In this document: positions 17,501 to 29,100 of the stretch, in pieces
How the letters are laid out: every line of letters starts with the position of its first letter
Numbering within the stretch: position 1 is the stretch's first letter
From: Chrysomallon squamiferum
Taxonomy: Eukaryota; Mollusca; Gastropoda; Neomphalida; Peltospiridae
Length of the DNA: 64,000 bases
Direction: 5' to 3'
NCBI GenBank assembly: GCA_012295275.1
Contig: CM022665.1
Coordinates: forward strand, 33,846,022 to 33,910,021
Notes under the pieces: generated by a model
Told to the model about the DNA's origin: nothing
Seen by the model: only the letters and a program-made list of their open reading frames with translations
Databases searched by the model: none
Made by a program: the position numbers and the translations under genes

Positions 17501-20500
17501 GTCTGTTATGTGTGCGTACGATTGAAAGTTTCGGTGTGCGAGCGGTTGCGACGGGTGTTCGTCTCTTCTCAACAAACAGAAACACGCACTACCTCATCAA
17601 AATCAGATGCAATGATTAACCCTTTACCCGTTTAAACAACTGCTTGAGATCTGAACGCCTTCAATGCAGTCTCTTATGTGTGCGTACGATTGAAAGTTTC
17701 GGTGTGCGAGCGGTTGCGAGGTGTGTTCGTCTCTTCTCAACAAACAGAAACACGCACTACCTCATCAAAATCAGATGCAATGATTAACCCTTTACACCGT
17801 TTAAACAACTGCTTGAGATCTGAACGCCTTCAATGCAGTCTTTTATGTGTGCGTACGATTGAAAGTTTCGGTGTGCGAGCGGTTGCGACGGGTGTTCGTC
17901 TCTTCTCAACAAACAGAAACACGCACTACCTCATCAAAATCAGATGCAATGATTAACCCTTTACACCGTTTAAACAACTGCTTGAGATCTGAACGCCTTC
18001 AATGCAGTCTGTTATGTGTGCGTACGATTGAAAGTTTCGGTGTGCGAGCGGTTGCGACGGGTGTTCGTCTCTTCTCAACAAACAGAAACACGCACTACCT
18101 CATCAAAATCAGATGTAATGATTAACCCTTTATCCCGTTTAAACAACTGCTTGAGATCTGAACGCCTTCACTGCAGTCTCTTATGTCTGTATACGATTGA
18201 AAGTTTCGGTGTGCGAGCGGTTGCGACGGGTGTTCGTCTCTTCTCAACAAACAGAAACACGCACTACCTCATCAAAATCAGATGCAATGATTAACCCTTT
18301 ATCCCGTTTAAACAACTGCTTGAGATCTGAACGCCTTCAATGCAGTCTGTTATGTGTGTATACGATTGAAAGTTTCGGTGTGCGAGCGGTTGCGACGGGT
18401 GTTCGTCTCTTCTCAACAAACAGAAACACGCACTACCTCATCAAAATCAGATGCAATGATTAACCCTTTACACCCGTTTAAACAACTGCTTGAGATCTGA
18501 ACGCCTTCAATGCAGTCTCTTATGTGTGCGTACGATTGAAAGTTTCGGTGTGCGAGCGGTTGCGACGGGTGTTCGTCTCTTCTCAACAAACAGAAACACG
18601 CACTACCTCATCAAAATCAGATGCAATGATTAACCCTTTACACCGTTTAAACAACTGCTTGAGATCTGAACGCCTTCAATGCAGTCTTTTAGGTGTGCGT
18701 ACGATTGAAAGTTTCGGTGTGCGAGCGGTTGCGACGGGTGTTCGTCTCTTCTCAACAAACAGAAACACGCACTACCTCATCAAAATCAGATGCAATGATT
18801 AACCCTTTACACCGTTTAAACAACTGCTTGAGATCTGAACGCCTTCAATGCAGTCTCTTATGTGTGCGTACGATTGAAAGTTTCGTGTGCGAGCGGTTGC
18901 GACGGGTGTTCGTCTCTTCTCAACAAACAGAAACACGCACTACCTCATCAAAATCAGATGCAATGATTAACCCTTTACACCGTTTAAACAACTGCTTGAG
19001 ATCTGAATGCCTTCAATGCAGTCTGTTACCTGTGTATACGATTGAAAGTTTCGGTGTGCGAGCGGTTGCGACGGGTGTTCGTCTCTTCTCAACAAACAGA
19101 AACACGCACTACCTCATCAAAATCAGATGCAATGATTAACCCTTTACACCGTTTAAACAACTGCTTGAGATCTGAACGCCTTCAATACAGTCTCTTATGT
19201 GTGCGTACGATTGAAAGTTTCGGTGTGCGAGCGGTTGCGACGGGTGTTCGTCTCTTCTGAACAAACGGTAACACGCACTACCTCATCGAAATCAAATGTA
19301 ATGATTAACCCTTTATCCCGTTGAAATACCTGTTTGAGAACTGAACGCATTGGATGCAGTGTGTTATGTGTGCGTACGATTGAAAGTTTCGGTGTGCGAG
19401 CGGTTGCGAGGTATGTTCGTCTCTTCTCAATAAACGCACGTACCCACCAGCTCATCAATATCAGAAGGAATGATTAACCCTTTACCCCGTTTAAAGACCT
19501 GCTTGAGATCTGAACGCCTTCAATGCAGTCTCTTATGTGTGCGTACGATTGAAAGTTTCGGTGTGCGAGCGGTTGCGAGGTGCGTTCGTCTCTTCTCAAC
19601 AAACAGAAACACGCACTACCTCATCAAAATCAGATGCAATGATTAACCCTTTACACCGTTTAAACAACTGCTTGAGATCTGAACGCCTTCAATGCAGTCT
19701 CTTATGTGTGCGTACGATTGAAAGTTTCGGTGTGCGAGCGGTTGCGACGGGTGTTCGTCTCTTCTCAACAAACAGAAACACGCACTATCTGATCAAAATC
19801 AGATGCAATGATTAACCCTTTACACCGTTTAAACAACTGCTTGAGATCTGAACGCCTTCAATGCAGTCTTTTATGTGTGCGTACGATTGAAAGTTTCGGT
19901 GTGCGAGCGGTTGCGACGGGTGTTCGTCTCTTCTCAACAAACAGAAACACGCACTACCTCATCAAAATCAGATGCAATGATTAACCCTTTACACCGTTTA
20001 AACAACTGCTTGAGATCTGAACGCCTTCAATGCAGTCTTTTGTGTGCGTACGATTGAAAGTTTCGGTGTGCGAGCGGTTGCGACGGGTGTTCGTCTCTTC
20101 TCAACAAACAGAAACACGCACTACCTCATCAAAATCAGATGCAATGATTAACCCTTTACACCGTTTAAACAACTGCTTGAGATCTGAACGCCTTCAATAC
20201 AGTCTCTTATGTGTGCGTACGATTGAAAGTTTCGGTGTGCGAGCGGTTGCGACGGGTGTTCGTCTCTTCTCAACAAACAGAAACACGCACTACCTCATCA
20301 AAATCAGATGCAATGATTAACCCTTTATCCCGTTTAAACAACTGCTTGAGATCTGAACGCCTTCAATGCAGTCTCTTATGTGTGTATACGATTGAAAGTT
20401 TCGGTGTGCGAGCGGTTGCGAGGTGTGTTCGTCTCTTCTCAACAAACAGAAACACGCACTACCTCATCAAAATCAGATGCAATGATTAACCCTTTACACC

Positions 20501-21176
20501 GTTTAAACAACTGCTTGAGATCTGAACGCCTTCAATGCAGTCTCTTATGTGTGCGTACGATTGAAAGTTTCGGTGTGCGAGCGGTTGCGACGGGTGTTCG
20601 TCTCTTCTCAACAAACAGAAACACGCACTACCTCATCAAAATCAGATGCAATGATTAACCCTTTACACCGTTTAAACAACTGCTTGAGATCTGAACGCCT
20701 TCAATGCAGTCTGTTATGTGTGCGTACGATTGAAAGTTTCGGTGTGCGAGCGGTTGCGACGGGTGTTCGTCTCTTCTCAACAAACAGAAACACGCACTAT
20801 CTGATCAAAATCAGATGCAATGATTAACCCTTTACAGCGTTTAAACAACTGCTTGAGATCTGAACGCCTTCAATGCAGTCTGTTACGTGTGTATACGATT
20901 GAAAGTTTCGGAGCGCGAGCGGTTGCGCGAGCGGTTGCGACGGTTCGTTCGTCTCTTCTCAACAAACAGAAACACGCACTACCTCATCAAAATCAGATGC
21001 AATGATTAACCCTTTACACCGTTTAAACAACTGCTTGAGATCTGAATGCCTTCAATGCAGTGTGTTACGTGTGTATACGATTGAAAGTTTCGGTGTGCGA
21101 GCGGTTGCGACGGGTGTTCGTCTCTTCTCAACAAACAGAAACAGGCACTACCTCATCAAAATCAGATGCAATGATT
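11527..21176 (+). repeat. 169-bp satellite array, about 57 head-to-tail copies
   Basis: A tandem array with a very regular 169-bp period: landmark strings recur at 169-nt steps, for example TTCGGTGTGCGAGCGG at about 14149, 14318, 14487 and onward. Each consensus unit contains CGTACGATTGAAAGTTTCGG, GCGAGCGGTTGCGACGGGTG, ACGCACTACCTCATC, AATGATTAACCCTTTACACC and GAGATCTGAACGCC, so it is far richer in CpG than the AT-rich surroundings. Units in the centre are nearly identical. The first five or six (11527-12370) and a few others are clearly diverged. Small indels mark single units: a 12-bp duplication near 20910-20940, another near 13970-14000, and 1-2 bp changes near 16155, 17625, 18887 and 20039. 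Because 169 is not a multiple of three, overlapping 92-codon frames recur in every unit; I regard these as by-products, not genes. Confidence 0.98.
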
Positions 21177-21319
21177 TTATTTTAAACAAAACAAAAGAAC
21201 ACTGTGCTGTTCTGCTTTGTACCTGTATTTGGTGTTTTGCTGGTGAGTGTGTGATTTATTTTTTGTGCTGGGGTGTCTGTGGTTAAATATTCATTCATTC
21301 AACTATCAGGTACATTGGT

Positions 21320-22227
21320 AGACGAGATTATAAAGCCAATATTATTATGAGGATGTGAAATCAAGAATATTATTAATTTAGTTATAACTGAAAGACTTTA
21401 CTTGAAATATATATTATGATTTAAGAAGTCAACACCTAGTTTTATAGTTTATGGTGAATTAAGGAGATATCCACAGTCTACGTATATTAAAGTAAGAATG
21501 ATTGCAGTATAGGGAAAGGTTGTTAACTGCAAAAAGTTTAAATTGTCTGGTTTATAGTAGATGTTGTTATCGTATAACTATAATATAAAAGACTGTCTCA
21601 AATCCTTGGTTATGTTCTATAAAAGCTATACTTAAAGTATCATATATGTCCTAGTGAATGTATTGTGGTTACAGCATGCTGTTAAAATAATTTTATGTGA
21701 TATGTTCTTACAAAACTGGAATAGATATAAACTTAAGTCGTCAAAAGTATTTATTACACAATGCTTAAAGGTGAATTTAAATTAGAACGTTTTATGTTAC
21801 AGCTGTCACTGAAAAATGCCAAAGAACTATGCAAATATAGAACCATTAATGTCAAACTTCCTATGGAATATTGAAAGGGAAGACAGAATATATCATTTAT
21901 GTAATTCTGATACTGGCGATGAGTTCCACTATATTTTTAACAGTACATTTTTCTCTTTTGAGAGAAGTAAATATATACCATATTATATACACAGACCAAA
22001 TGCTACATCATTTCAACATTTATTTTCTATAACAAACAAAATCACTTTTGTATAAACTTTCCCGATTTTTACAAATTGTCAATGAGAGAATCAGTCTTCT
22101 GAGTTAAATAAAAATTAATATTTTTTATATCACTGCATAAAATACTGTTTCAATTAGATTTTGTTTATATGTTCTTAATACTGATCGCACTACAGTCTGG
22201 AGAGAAATAAACTTGTTGTCTTGTCTT
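21320..22227 (+). mobile_element. 5'-truncated non-LTR retrotransposon (LINE) 3' end
   Basis: The plus strand reads as the C-terminal part of a LINE reverse-transcriptase polyprotein, interrupted by lesions. In order: DEIIKPILL then a TGA then GCEI (compare the usual KPILLYGCEVW), LVITERLYLKYIL, VYGELRRYPQSTYIKVRMIAV read across damaged codons, LQLSLKNAKELCKYRTINVK, then after a frameshift CNSDTGDEFHYIF (the Cys/His-containing GDEFHYLF signature), HRPNATSFQHLFSITNK, and after another frameshift LSRFLQIVNERIS. The sequence ends with AATAAACTTGTTGTCTTGTC, a typical LINE 3' end, exactly where the dispersed-repeat similarity resumes. It is a dead 5'-truncated insertion, with the satellite array immediately upstream. 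Confidence 0.85.
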
Positions 22228-22400
22228 GAAAGATGTTGTAAGTACTAATTAGGGGCAATAAAATGTATACAATCTTGAGACTCATGGCAATTAATATTGC
22301 CGGTTGGTAGGTGAAGTAGAAACATAAATGTGTTTTTTATCTTTGTACTTGCTTGAATCTGAACGTATTTATCTCAGTGGACCAATGCGTCCTCTTATAA
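22228..22400 (+). repeat. dispersed repeat, copy 1, right part
   Basis: Resembles 56611-56790 in the same orientation. Shared landmarks are AAAG(A/G)TGTTG, GG(G/A)CAATAAAATGTAT, ATC(T/A)TGAGACT, GGCAATTAA and CTTTGTACTTGCT. In copy 2 the left and right parts are only about 200 bp apart. Here they are separated by about 10.7 kb holding the satellite and the LINE fragment. Confidence 0.7.
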
Positions 22401-22840
22401 ATAAAATCATAGTTGACATTAACTGATTTAGTCTACAAGTACATCTACAATGCCTCTTAGCATTGCTGAAAAACTAAACTAATTGAGAATGTCAGAAAGA
22501 AAAGATTGGAAACTTATATCTGAAGAAAGAGGGAAACTTGAAATGTTTTTTTTACCTGAAACTGGGAAGGAGAAGAGGGACTCTGTTGATTAGTCGAGTA
22601 ACTATCATCTTAGTTTTGGAAAAAAGCTATTAATTTAGAATAACAATTAATTGGTGCTACTCGATCTAGTGATCTACACCAAACAAATTCTACTTTGGTG
22701 TCTGATCTACGCGCTTATTTTAATTATTATTATTATTATTTTTTTTTTTTTTTTTTCACAAATGAAACAAATTTTCTTTTTATTATATATTTACAAGTTA
22801 TATAAACAAGTATACAAATTTGAATCATTTTATTGATGAA
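22401..22840. other. unassigned sequence
   Basis: AT-rich sequence with an ATT/T-rich run near 22721-22757. No gene recognised on either strand. Confidence 0.4.
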
Positions 22841-23026
22841 TTGAGCGAACATCTGCTAGAAAAAGGTGTTCGAGTTTCCTTCATTTCTCCACCATAATGA
22901 TGACATGATGCAACGTTTTCTTCATCATCTACAAGGTCATTTCTCCGTAAAAATGCAAATGCCTACGTCTTGTCGCTGATTACATTGTAAAAATCTTTAG
23001 CCAACATCTTTAGAAACTGAAACGTA
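22833..23026 (-). pseudogene. orphan terminal exon with an in-frame stop, gene unknown
   Basis: On the minus strand a good acceptor (polypyrimidine ACGTTTCAG near 23022-23030) is followed by a 64-codon frame ending in TGA near 22834. It starts FLKMLAKDFYNVISDKT, hits a TAG, and continues AFAFLRRNDLVDDEENVAS and CHHYGGEMKETRTP. The mixed composition looks like genuine protein rather than random AT-rich translation. I do not recognise the family. Either it is a broken last exon of a lost gene, or the TAG ends a shorter exon. It lies head-on toward the dioxygenase pseudogene. Confidence 0.35.
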
Positions 23027-23417
23027 AATGAACAAGTAAAATCATAGAGTAGATTACAGATGAACTACCAATTCATTATATCTATTCAGAAATTAAGTTT
23101 GCCTGGATGTGATGTTATTATATATATACATCATGCATTAATCTAAAAGTATCTTAAGATCTTCCTATCTAATCCATTTCCAATCCAAGCTAGGTCAAAT
23201 CTGTTGTATTATATAAAGCTCTTATCTCATAGAAATTTCCTAGATATATATACATAAATATATATATATATTGTTTTTGTTTTTTGTTTGCTCTAGATCG
23301 CCCTTTAAGTTGTTGATCACTAGCCAAGCAGCACCAAATAATATTTGTTAAAACTAAATAGATAACTGGTCACAGTACTCCTCTTTTCAATGAACAATAT
23401 TAATGGTACATTAAAAC

Positions 23418-23436
23418 ATTATTATTATTATTATTA

Positions 23437-23486
<50 letters not shown>
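23418..23486. repeat. ATT trinucleotide microsatellite
   Basis: A run of ATT units, with one ATC interruption near 23437, immediately upstream of the first recognisable exon of the dioxygenase pseudogene. Confidence 0.95.
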
Positions 23487-23502
23487 TTCGTGAATTGAAC
23501 AG

Positions 23503-24786
23503 GCTTTTCTAAATGCAATTGAGCAGCTGATTGGTCCAGAGATCCCTGGACATCCCACGTGGAACTTAAGAACCAAAACACTCCAGAACAAGGCAACAAC
23601 TGCCCCATGGCATCAAGGTATTCAATAAAAGTAAATAAAAAAGTATGTATATTTGAGAAAGACGATTTAAATTTATTTTTGAACTTGTACATGCTACGTG
23701 TAATTTCTGATATGTTTTGCCTACACTTACATCATACATATTTCTATTAGTTTCAACTTTAAGACAGAAATATGGAATACTTTACCGGATATCTAGATAT
23801 TTTGATATTTTAGAAACTTTATTTATCTACCTGCACACAGTTGCTAGCTCGGAACCCATTTCTTGATGCAAACAGAAATAATGGATGCATTGAAGTAATT
23901 GTTTTGTGTAGTCCTATTTTTAATTTAATATTCATTTTGTAAATAATATTTATTTATTTATTTATTTTGTATTATTGTTGTTGTTATATATATATACAAC
24001 AACAGCATTTGACATTATAAAGATTATATTTCTATTCAGTGTAACGATATAATCATTGGGTGGTTGCAAAAATCACTGTCTGGTCAAGTTGCTAATTGTG
24101 GTTTGTTTTGGAAACACATGGTACATTTATCTGGACGAAGGACAGACAGAAAAAACATTGTTTGTATATTACTATATATTAATTAACATGAAAAAGCTTT
24201 AAATTGTTTTCTTGACTGAAAGTGCTCTAAATTCTCAGTATCTGTGATTGTAGGTCGACGTAAGACTGTGTCCTGTTCCATATGTAGGAATGTTACTTAT
24301 TAACAACATGTTTCCATACAGGAGATAATCGTTTAATTTTTAATAGTTTTAATCGGATATCATCAGTGTATTACAGTATGTTATAGTAAAGACATAGGAA
24401 GTCCACTCAGTTCAAAATCAACTACATCTAAATAATAATAATAGTAATAATAATAACAATTGGTATGAATGAACTGTCTGTAGGTAACGTTGTTATATGT
24501 TGATTTATTATTTCAGTTTTATTTATATGTATATATTTTTTTTCATTTGTCTGCTGAATAAAATACTTAACAATGGTTGTTCAATTGTGCTATTTATAGT
24601 CTTAAGAGCACGTCCAATGAAATTCGTTGGAGTCCTGAATTTCGATGGCCGAACCCTGCTAAAGTTTATGGATTCTGTGGTCTCGAACAAGAAGCATTAA
24701 TGAGAACAGCCAAAGATCCGAATAAAAAAAAAAACAGACTGGGAAACATTTGTTTCTGTAGACTGACCCAAAACTGCAAAGAGTGA
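23503..24786 (+). pseudogene. phytanoyl-CoA dioxygenase (PhyH) family pseudogene, intron-containing
   Basis: Five exon remnants in the correct order and on one strand. (1) 23503-23617 reads AFLNAIEQLIGPEIPGHPTW, NLRTKT and APWHQ. (2) 23841-23893 reads LLARNPFLDANRNNGCIE. (3) About 24040-24159 includes GGCKNHC and GNTWYIYLDEGQTEKT. (4) 24254-24321 reads DVRLCPVPYVGMLLINNMF and PYR. (5) 24600-24786 reads SNEIRWSPEFRWPNPAKVYG, FCGLEQ, LMRTAKDPN. Lesions seen: the exon that should follow WHQ and supply the Asp of the iron-binding HxD triad is absent; the distal iron-ligand His (GGH/GSH in relatives) is Cys; TAW has become LAR; remnant 3 has an in-frame TAA; remnant 4 lacks a GT donor; remnant 5 has a frameshift in an 11-A run and then a TGA. 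Relatives are Fe(II)/2-oxoglutarate oxygenases. Intron positions are retained, so this is a decayed gene copy, not a retrocopy. The N-terminal exons were not found. Confidence 0.75.
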
Positions 24787-25008
24787 TAATTTACAGGTAA
24801 GAGGTAAAAAAAAAAAAAACATTTAAAAAAGAAGAAGAAAAATTTAGTCTACAATCATTTTACATTAATGTTAACTGTTTTTTTTTTTTTTAAATCATTC
24901 GTTAAGTTTAACATTATATTACTGTGTTTCTGTAAATTAAAAACGATATTCATTTACCAATTTCATTTACCAATATCTATCTATCTATATCTATAATATC
25001 TATATCTA

Positions 25009-25051
<43 letters not shown>

Positions 25052-25529
25052 ATCTATATCTATATCTATATATATATAAACTGGTACAGAAAGTTAAATT
25101 ACAGAAGATATAATCATTGGATTAATGGTGTAAGGGTCAGGTGTTTTGTTATATTCAAAAATATCTTAGTTGATCTTTTTTATTTTTTTTTTCCTGGGTC
25201 ACGAGGGTGAATATGACACGACAATTTAGGGTCCATGGATGAATAATCAAACATACAGACATACTGATTAATAAAGCCTAAACTATGAAATTAGACTTTC
25301 TTCTGTTGCGTGTTTAGAATTACTTCTTTAATTTTTAAATAATCTGCCCTACTGAAGACAATCCATTCATTGTTTTTATAGCTGTAAGAACTATTCATAA
25401 TGTATTCTCTTCAAGAAATAAAAAGCTTTTATGAATATTTTAAAATATACATCATTTGCTCCATGTTAATTTTTTTTATAATTTCTGTAAATAATAAAAT
25501 ATGGCCTTCAGCAATATTTATAGCAGTTC

Positions 25530-25564
<35 letters not shown>

Positions 25565-26107
25565 CATCTTTTTAAGGAGTTCTTCTCTGCTGTTCTTTTT
25601 ATTTCTTTCAATCTTTCTTGTGACATTTTTTTTTTTATATACGTTTTGTCTCTTTTTCTTTCCCCATCTCTTCAGAAAATAAGAATAATTCAAAGAATAT
25701 TTTGATATTTTATTATTTTCATATTTGACTACTACTTACATTATATATACAAAAAGAAAATAATAATAATAATAAAAAGTAATTCTTAGAAAATCAACAC
25801 AACATAATAAATGCCAGTTTATTCTTTCCGATGTATATTTCAGGCATTGTTTAGATATCTCTGAAAAAAAAAAGTAATAAAAATAATAAATAAATAGATA
25901 AATAAATAAATAAATAAAATTCTATCACAGTTATAAACAAAAGCATTCTGCTCTGAAGCAAATCTCCTTAATTAAATTATTATGGTTAAGTAATAATGTC
26001 AAAAATTTCACACGAGGTGACATATTTCTTAGAACAGAAAAAGTAACGTATAGCAGTACAACACGTCGCAGTTATTTCCGAGGTGGTCGTGTTTTCAGTT
26101 GTTCGCT
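24787..26107. other. low-complexity intergenic sequence
   Basis: Contains a TCTA/TATC tetranucleotide run (about 24973-25075), a poly-T run (about 25532-25564), and short AAT/AAAT runs near 25763 and 25885-25920. A TTTATT at 25818-25823 (AATAAA on the minus strand) lies about 290 nt beyond the stop of the minus-strand repeat-protein gene and could be its polyadenylation signal. No gene of its own. Confidence 0.5.
24973..25075. repeat. TCTA tetranucleotide microsatellite
   Basis: About 100 bp of TATC/TCTA units mixed with TATATC, ending in a short TA run. Confidence 0.95.
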
Positions 26108-29100
26108 TCAGAAAACCTTCACTGCTAGTTTTTTGTTCGCGAGAAATGCTCCGATTCCAAGGATGAGAGTTCGACTTATGGTCGAGACATCCAGTGACCT
26201 GCAAAGAAAAAACAGCAACAAATAAATTATATATATATATATTTAGAAAGCTGAATCGACATCAACTGTATTTTACCAAAGAATATACAAAAAAGAATAA
26301 TCAGTTTAGCAACAATAATTATAATACAATTTTAAGAATACTACTAATAATTGTAACACTGCTACTAAAAAAGAGGAAGATTGCTGTTTCAGACGATGAT
26401 AGTGATGAACTATATATTTTATTTTAATCTAAGCTCACAGGATAAACAGCTTAATATAACTGCCATTTTATTTTAATACGTATCTTTACATTTTGGGGTA
26501 TTGTAATCAGCATACATGAAAAATAATACAAGTTAATGATATTAATAGCAAAACATTTTAGCTTCTAAAAATATATAATTGCAGACTGTCAGTATTGTTT
26601 CTTCAACTTACCAAAAGGTTTGTGGTAGCTCCTCCCCTTTCTGACTGAACTTCATTGCTTTATCCTCCTCGGTGGTATCTAAAAATTCCGTTTCTGACTT
26701 TTCATCAGTTTTTATGAATACTTGTCCATTCAGTTTTGGATGGATGTACAATTCACTGAAGTGGCTTTGATCAAAAGCTAAAGTACTTATAATAGCCTGT
26801 TTTTCTTGAAATACAGATTTTCTTTCATGACGTCTTGTGTCAGCACGTCGACTATCAGCTCGCCTTACCAGGGATAAAGATCTTCTTTCATGACGTCTTG
26901 TGACAGCATGTCTGGTATTAGCTCGCCTTTCCAGGGATACAGATCTTCGTTCATCACGTCTTATGTCAGCACGTTTAGTATCAGCTCGCCTATCTAGGCA
27001 TACAGATATGCTTTCATTACGTCTTGTGTCAGCACGTCTTTCCATTGTGACAGATCTTCGTTCATCACGTTTTGTGTCAGCACGTCCAGTATCAGCTCGT
27101 TTTTCCATTGTGATAGATCTTCGTTCATCACGTCTTGTGTCAGCACGTCTAGTATCAGCTCGCCTTTCCAGGGATACAGATCTTCGTTCATCACGTCTTG
27201 TGTCAGCACGTCTAGTATCAGCTCGCCGTTCCAGGGATACAGATCTTCTTTCATCACGTCTTGTATCAGCACGTTCAGTATCAGCTCGCCTTTCCATCGT
27301 GACAGATCTTCGTTCATCACGTTTTGTGTCAGCACGTCTAGTATCAGCTCGCCTTTCCAGGGATACAGATCTTCGTTCATCACGTCTTGTGTCAGCACGT
27401 CTAGTATCAGCTCGCCTTTCCAGGGATACAGATCTTCGTTCATCACGTCTTGTGTCAGCACGTCTAGTATCAGCTCGCCGTTCCAGGGATACAGATCTTC
27501 TTTCATCACGTCTTGTATCAGCACGTTCAGTATCAGCTCGTCTTTCCATCGTGACAGATCTTCGTTCAGCACGTTTTGTGTCAGCACGTCTAGTATCAGC
27601 TCGCCTTTCCATCGTGACAGATCTTCTTTCATCACGTCTTGTGTCAGAACGTCTAGAATCAGCTCGCCGTTCCAGGCATACAGATCTTCGTTCATCACAT
27701 CTTGTGTCAGCACGTCCAGTATCAGCTCGTTTTTCCATAGTGATAGATCTTCTTTCATCACGTCTTGTGTCAGAACGTCTAGTATCAGATCGCCGTTCCA
27801 GGGATACAGATCTTCGTTCATCACATCTTGTGTCAGCACGTCTAGTATCAGCTCGCCTTTCCAGGGATACAGACCTTCTTTCATCACGTCTTGTGTCAGC
27901 ACTTCGAGTATCAGCTCGCCTCTCTAGGGATACAGATCTTCGTTCATCACGTCTTGTGTCAGCATGTCTGGTATTAGCTCGCCTTTCCAGGGATACAGAT
28001 CTTCGTTCATCACGTCTTGTGTCATCACGTCTAGTATCAGCTCGCCTTTCCATCGTGACAGATCTTCTTTGATCACGTCTTCTGTCAGCACGTCTAATAT
28101 CAGCTCGCCTTTCCAGGGATACAGATCTTCGTTCATCACGTCTTGTGTCAGCACGTCCAGCATCAGCTCGCCTTTCTATCGTGACAGATCTTCGTTCATC
28201 ACGTTTTCTGTCAGCACGCCCAGTATCAGCTCGCCTTTCCATCATGAAAGATCTTCTTTCATCACGTCTTCTGTCAGCACGTCTAATATCAGCTCGCCTT
28301 TCCAGGGATACAGATCTTCGTTCATCACGTCTTGTGTCAGCACGTCCAGCATCAGCTCGCCTTTCTATTGTGACAGATCTTCGTTCATCACGTTTTCTGT
28401 CAGCACATCCAGTATCAGCTCGCCTTTCCAGGGATACAGATCTTCGTTCATCACGTATAGTATCAGCTCGCCTTTCCATCGTGACAGATCTTCTTTCATC
28501 ACGTCTTCTGTCAGCACGTCTAATATCAGCTCGCCTTTCCAGGGATACAGATCTTCGTTCATCACGTCTTGTGTCAGCACGTCCAGCATCAGCTCGCCTT
28601 TCTATCGTGACAGATCTTCGTTCATCACGTTTTCTGTCAGCACGCCCAGTATCAGCTCGCCTTTCCATCATGACAGATCTTCTTTCATCACGTCTTCTGT
28701 CAGCACGTCTAATATCAGCTCGCCTTTCCAGGGATACAGATCTTCGTTCATCACGTCTTGTGTCAGCACGTCCAGCATCAGCTCGCCTTTCTATTGTGAC
28801 AGATCTTCGTTCATCACGTTTTCTGTCAGCACATCCAGTATCAGCTCGCCTTTCCAGGGATACAGATCTTCGTTCATCACGTATAGTATCAGCTCGCCTT
28901 TCCATCGTGACAGATCTTCTTTCATCACGTCTTCTGTCAGCACGTCTAATATCAGCTCGCCTTTCCAGGGATACAGATCTTCGTTCATCACGTCTTGTGT
29001 CAGCACGTCCAGCATCAGCTCGCCTTTCTATCGTGACAGATCTTCGTTCATCACGTTTTCTGTCAGCACGCCCAGTATCAGCTCGCCTTTCCATCATGAC

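Noticed and set aside
11527-21176. CRISPR-like or gene-cluster interpretation of the regular array
   Set aside because: There are no unique spacers between repeats; whole units are tandem copies, in a eukaryotic genome.
12259-21286. Dozens of overlapping 90-149 codon plus-strand frames across the satellite
   Set aside because: They are the same 169-bp unit read in rotating frames. No start context, splice signals or selection pattern is visible, so they are by-products of a stop-poor satellite.
23400-23591. Minus-strand frames rich in poly-Asn or poly-Ile
   Set aside because: They are translations of the ATT microsatellite, antisense to the dioxygenase pseudogene exon.
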